From positions 48,872,999 through 48,936,998 of the forward strand of contig OX393552.1 of assembly GCA_947650365.1 (NCBI GenBank): 64,000 nucleotides of DNA. Direction: 5' to 3'. The notes under the pieces were generated by a model. That model saw only the letters and a program-made list of their open reading frames with translations. It had not been told where the DNA came from and did not search any database. The position numbers and the translations under genes were made by a program. Position 1 is the first letter of the stretch, and each line of letters opens with the position of its first letter. Source of the stretch: Chamaelirium japonicum. Its lineage: Eukaryota > Streptophyta > Magnoliopsida > Liliales > Melanthiaceae. Below are positions 63,869 to 64,000 of this stretch, in pieces.

Positions 63869-64000
63869 GGAAATCAACTTCATTGCCAGTATTGTACGAA
63901 GAGGGCGATGACTATTGATGCAAATCATGCAACGACATTGACATTGAAAGTCGTGGCACTTGTAATCGTTATTGGGTTAACCAAGAATTGGAGCGGGTTG

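Overview
The window is nuclear DNA of a flowering plant. Three plant-type host genes are visible (a Pumilio RNA-binding protein, a small chloroplast membrane protein and an Hsp70 co-chaperone of the Fes1 type). They sit in DNA dominated by plant transposon families: Tat-like Gypsy elements, Copia, L1 and RTE LINEs, tRNA-derived SINEs, hAT-type MITEs with 8-bp target duplications, and (TA)n-bounded foldback elements. The very long introns (one of 9.35 kb, one of more than 3.9 kb) fit a large, repeat-rich genome. The species cannot be fixed from sequence alone.

Layout. 1-24,520: a plus-strand Pumilio gene whose first exon(s) lie left of the window. Eight exons are visible and together give the complete C-terminal eight-repeat Puf domain. 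Its introns hold foldbacks, palindromes in microsatellites, three hAT-type insertions with recognisable target duplications, a SINE and LINE debris. 24,521-38,500: intergenic transposon graveyard with three RTE LINE tails, one L1 3' half, two minus-strand L1 5' pieces, a nested foldback, a solo Copia LTR inside a LINE, and a Copia 3' end. 38,769-39,476: a two-exon minus-strand gene for a 170-residue plastid membrane protein, with a MITE 46 bp before its start codon. 40,411-56,192: a Gypsy-type LTR element (target duplication CACTC) into which a second, much younger relative (44,584-52,406, target duplication AGCGT) has inserted. Both keep gag but lack most of pol, and both are filled with tandem arrays. 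56,193-59,500: MITEs and palindromes. 59,548-60,073: heat-shock-element promoter and first two exons of a Fes1-type gene running off the right edge; its next intron carries a UBA2-like RNA-binding pseudogene split by a hAT MITE.

The most unusual signals are (i) three short palindromes sharing one core (GTGCATCAGACGGC), each embedded in TA/GA/CT microsatellites; (ii) a set of (TA)n-bounded foldbacks with a common core but different ends; (iii) a suite of hAT-type elements each built from its own short repeated word; and (iv) the young Gypsy element, whose U3 carries 16 TCP-type sites and whose 3' interior carries about 45 W-boxes in palindromic pairs. The three host genes show no functional relationship to one another. 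All counts were made by eye.
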